DNA of 13,121 nt from Clostridiales bacterium (GTDB taxonomy: Bacteria; Bacillota; Clostridia; TANB77; CAG-508): assembly GCA_004553715.1 (NCBI GenBank), contig SFKP01000029.1:1-13121 (forward strand), written 5' to 3'. Below the pieces are notes generated by a model. That model was not told the DNA's origin and did no database searches. It was given only the letters and a program-made list of their open reading frames with translations. Of the stretch, positions 12,759-13,121 are shown in pieces. The first letter of the stretch is position 1. Each line of letters opens with the position of its first letter. Position numbers and translations under genes: made by a program.

Positions 12759-12791
12759 AAGTCTTGAAAACCTTAATTTTCAAGACTTTTT
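12759..12791 (+). terminator. Terminator after tRNA-Arg
   Basis: AAGTCTTGAAAA (12759-12770) pairs with TTTTCAAGACTT (12777-12788) over 12 bp with loop CCTTAA, followed by a T-run (12787-12791). Confidence 0.93.
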
Positions 12792-12800
12792 CTAATTTTA

Positions 12801-12831
12801 AAAGTGTTATAAAGTATCACAAAGTGTTATA
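12801..12831. repeat. Two 11-bp direct repeats, 20-bp period
   Basis: AAAGTGTTATA occurs at 12801-12811 and again at 12821-12831, with GTATCAC between and GTGA after (12834-12837). Two helical turns separate the copies, so a protein would meet both on the same DNA face. The position just after a tRNA gene fits arm-type sites of a tyrosine integrase or an operator, but no integrase gene is visible in the window. Confidence 0.6.
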
Positions 12832-12966
12832 TAGTGATTTATTATTTGTCACTTTTTTCGGCACTCCTTTAAATTGCTTAATCATCTTGAAAATAGGGAC
12901 TTTGCGAGTGCGACAATTTATTTTATGGCACTAATTTGAAAGATTTTATAAGAAAGGAATAAAATT

Positions 12967-13121
12967 ATGGAATTTAAGGAAGATGAATTAAGAGGATTTA
13001 AATTTAATCTATCACTAGAAATACAAAATTTAATTATTGATATGCTTGTGAAAAAGTAAATATTAGAAGAGGGGAATTTAGAAGCGGACAAGAAAGAACT
13101 TTTAGAAAAAGAGATGATAGA
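12967..13121 (+). pseudogene. Partial unidentified ORF with an in-frame stop, runs off the window
   Basis: ATG 12967 follows AAAGGAAT by eight bases and opens 30 codons (MEFKEDELRGFKFNLSLEIQ, then NLIIDMLVKK) to TAA 13057-13059. The same frame then continues without a stop to the window end as ILEEGNLEADKKELLEKEMI, Glu/Lys/Leu-rich and helical like the first part. Either the protein is a 30-aa product followed by an unrelated start, or one gene is broken by a nonsense change. Its position beyond a tRNA and direct repeats would suit an integrated element, but nothing in it identifies a family. Confidence 0.4.

Overview
This is an AT-rich chromosomal window from an endospore-forming member of the Bacillota, most likely class Clostridia. 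The evidence is very low GC, AGA-dominated arginine codons, GGAGG-type ribosome binding sites, the sporulation genes spmA, spmB and spoIIR, an AbrB-type regulator with a clostridial-looking four-cysteine tail, and the neighbourhood trmN6 - rsmI - abrB(opposite strand), which matches yabB - yabC - abrB of Bacillus subtilis. I cannot name a genus.

Layout. The left edge holds the last 21 codons of an unidentified + gene, then a 22-unit array of 7/8-bp AATTATT(T) repeats, a gene-poor stretch and a 43-codon minus-strand small ORF. Next come trmN6 and rsmI (+, tRNA and 16S rRNA modification), which share a bidirectional terminator with abrB (-). The spore-maturation pair spmA-spmB (+) follows, and each gene is broken by one extra C. 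A strong promoter then drives a short transcript with a 34-codon basic/hydrophobic ORF and a long hairpin that hides a perfect Shine-Dalgarno sequence. On the minus strand are spoIIR, then murA and a WalJ/YycJ-type metallo-beta-lactamase gene, which form an operon with its own promoter, a dyad in that promoter and a structured leader. Rightward again are an unrecognised 175-codon gene, a UDPGP-family nucleotidyltransferase and a hexose-phosphate mutase. These last two probably form a sugar-1-phosphate to UDP-sugar module, but the mutase has lost about 19 nt in its conserved N-terminal FGTGGLRG region. A TtcA-like PP-loop ATPase and an Amidase_6-type protein lie on the minus strand. The right edge has a broken tRNA-Arg(CCU), an intact tRNA-Arg(CCU), a terminator, a pair of direct repeats, and a short ORF with an in-frame stop that runs toward the window end.

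Most interesting signal. The frameshifts in spmA and spmB have the same form: a conserved glycine codon GGN is preceded by one extra C, so the zero frame reads CGG. By eye I found no in-frame CGG in any uninterrupted gene here, although CGU, CGC, CGA, AGA and AGG are used. This fits +1 frameshifting at a rare or unassigned CGG codon, but two indel errors or two decaying genes are real alternatives. The second candidate is the unclassified RNA between spmB and the metallo-beta-lactamase gene.
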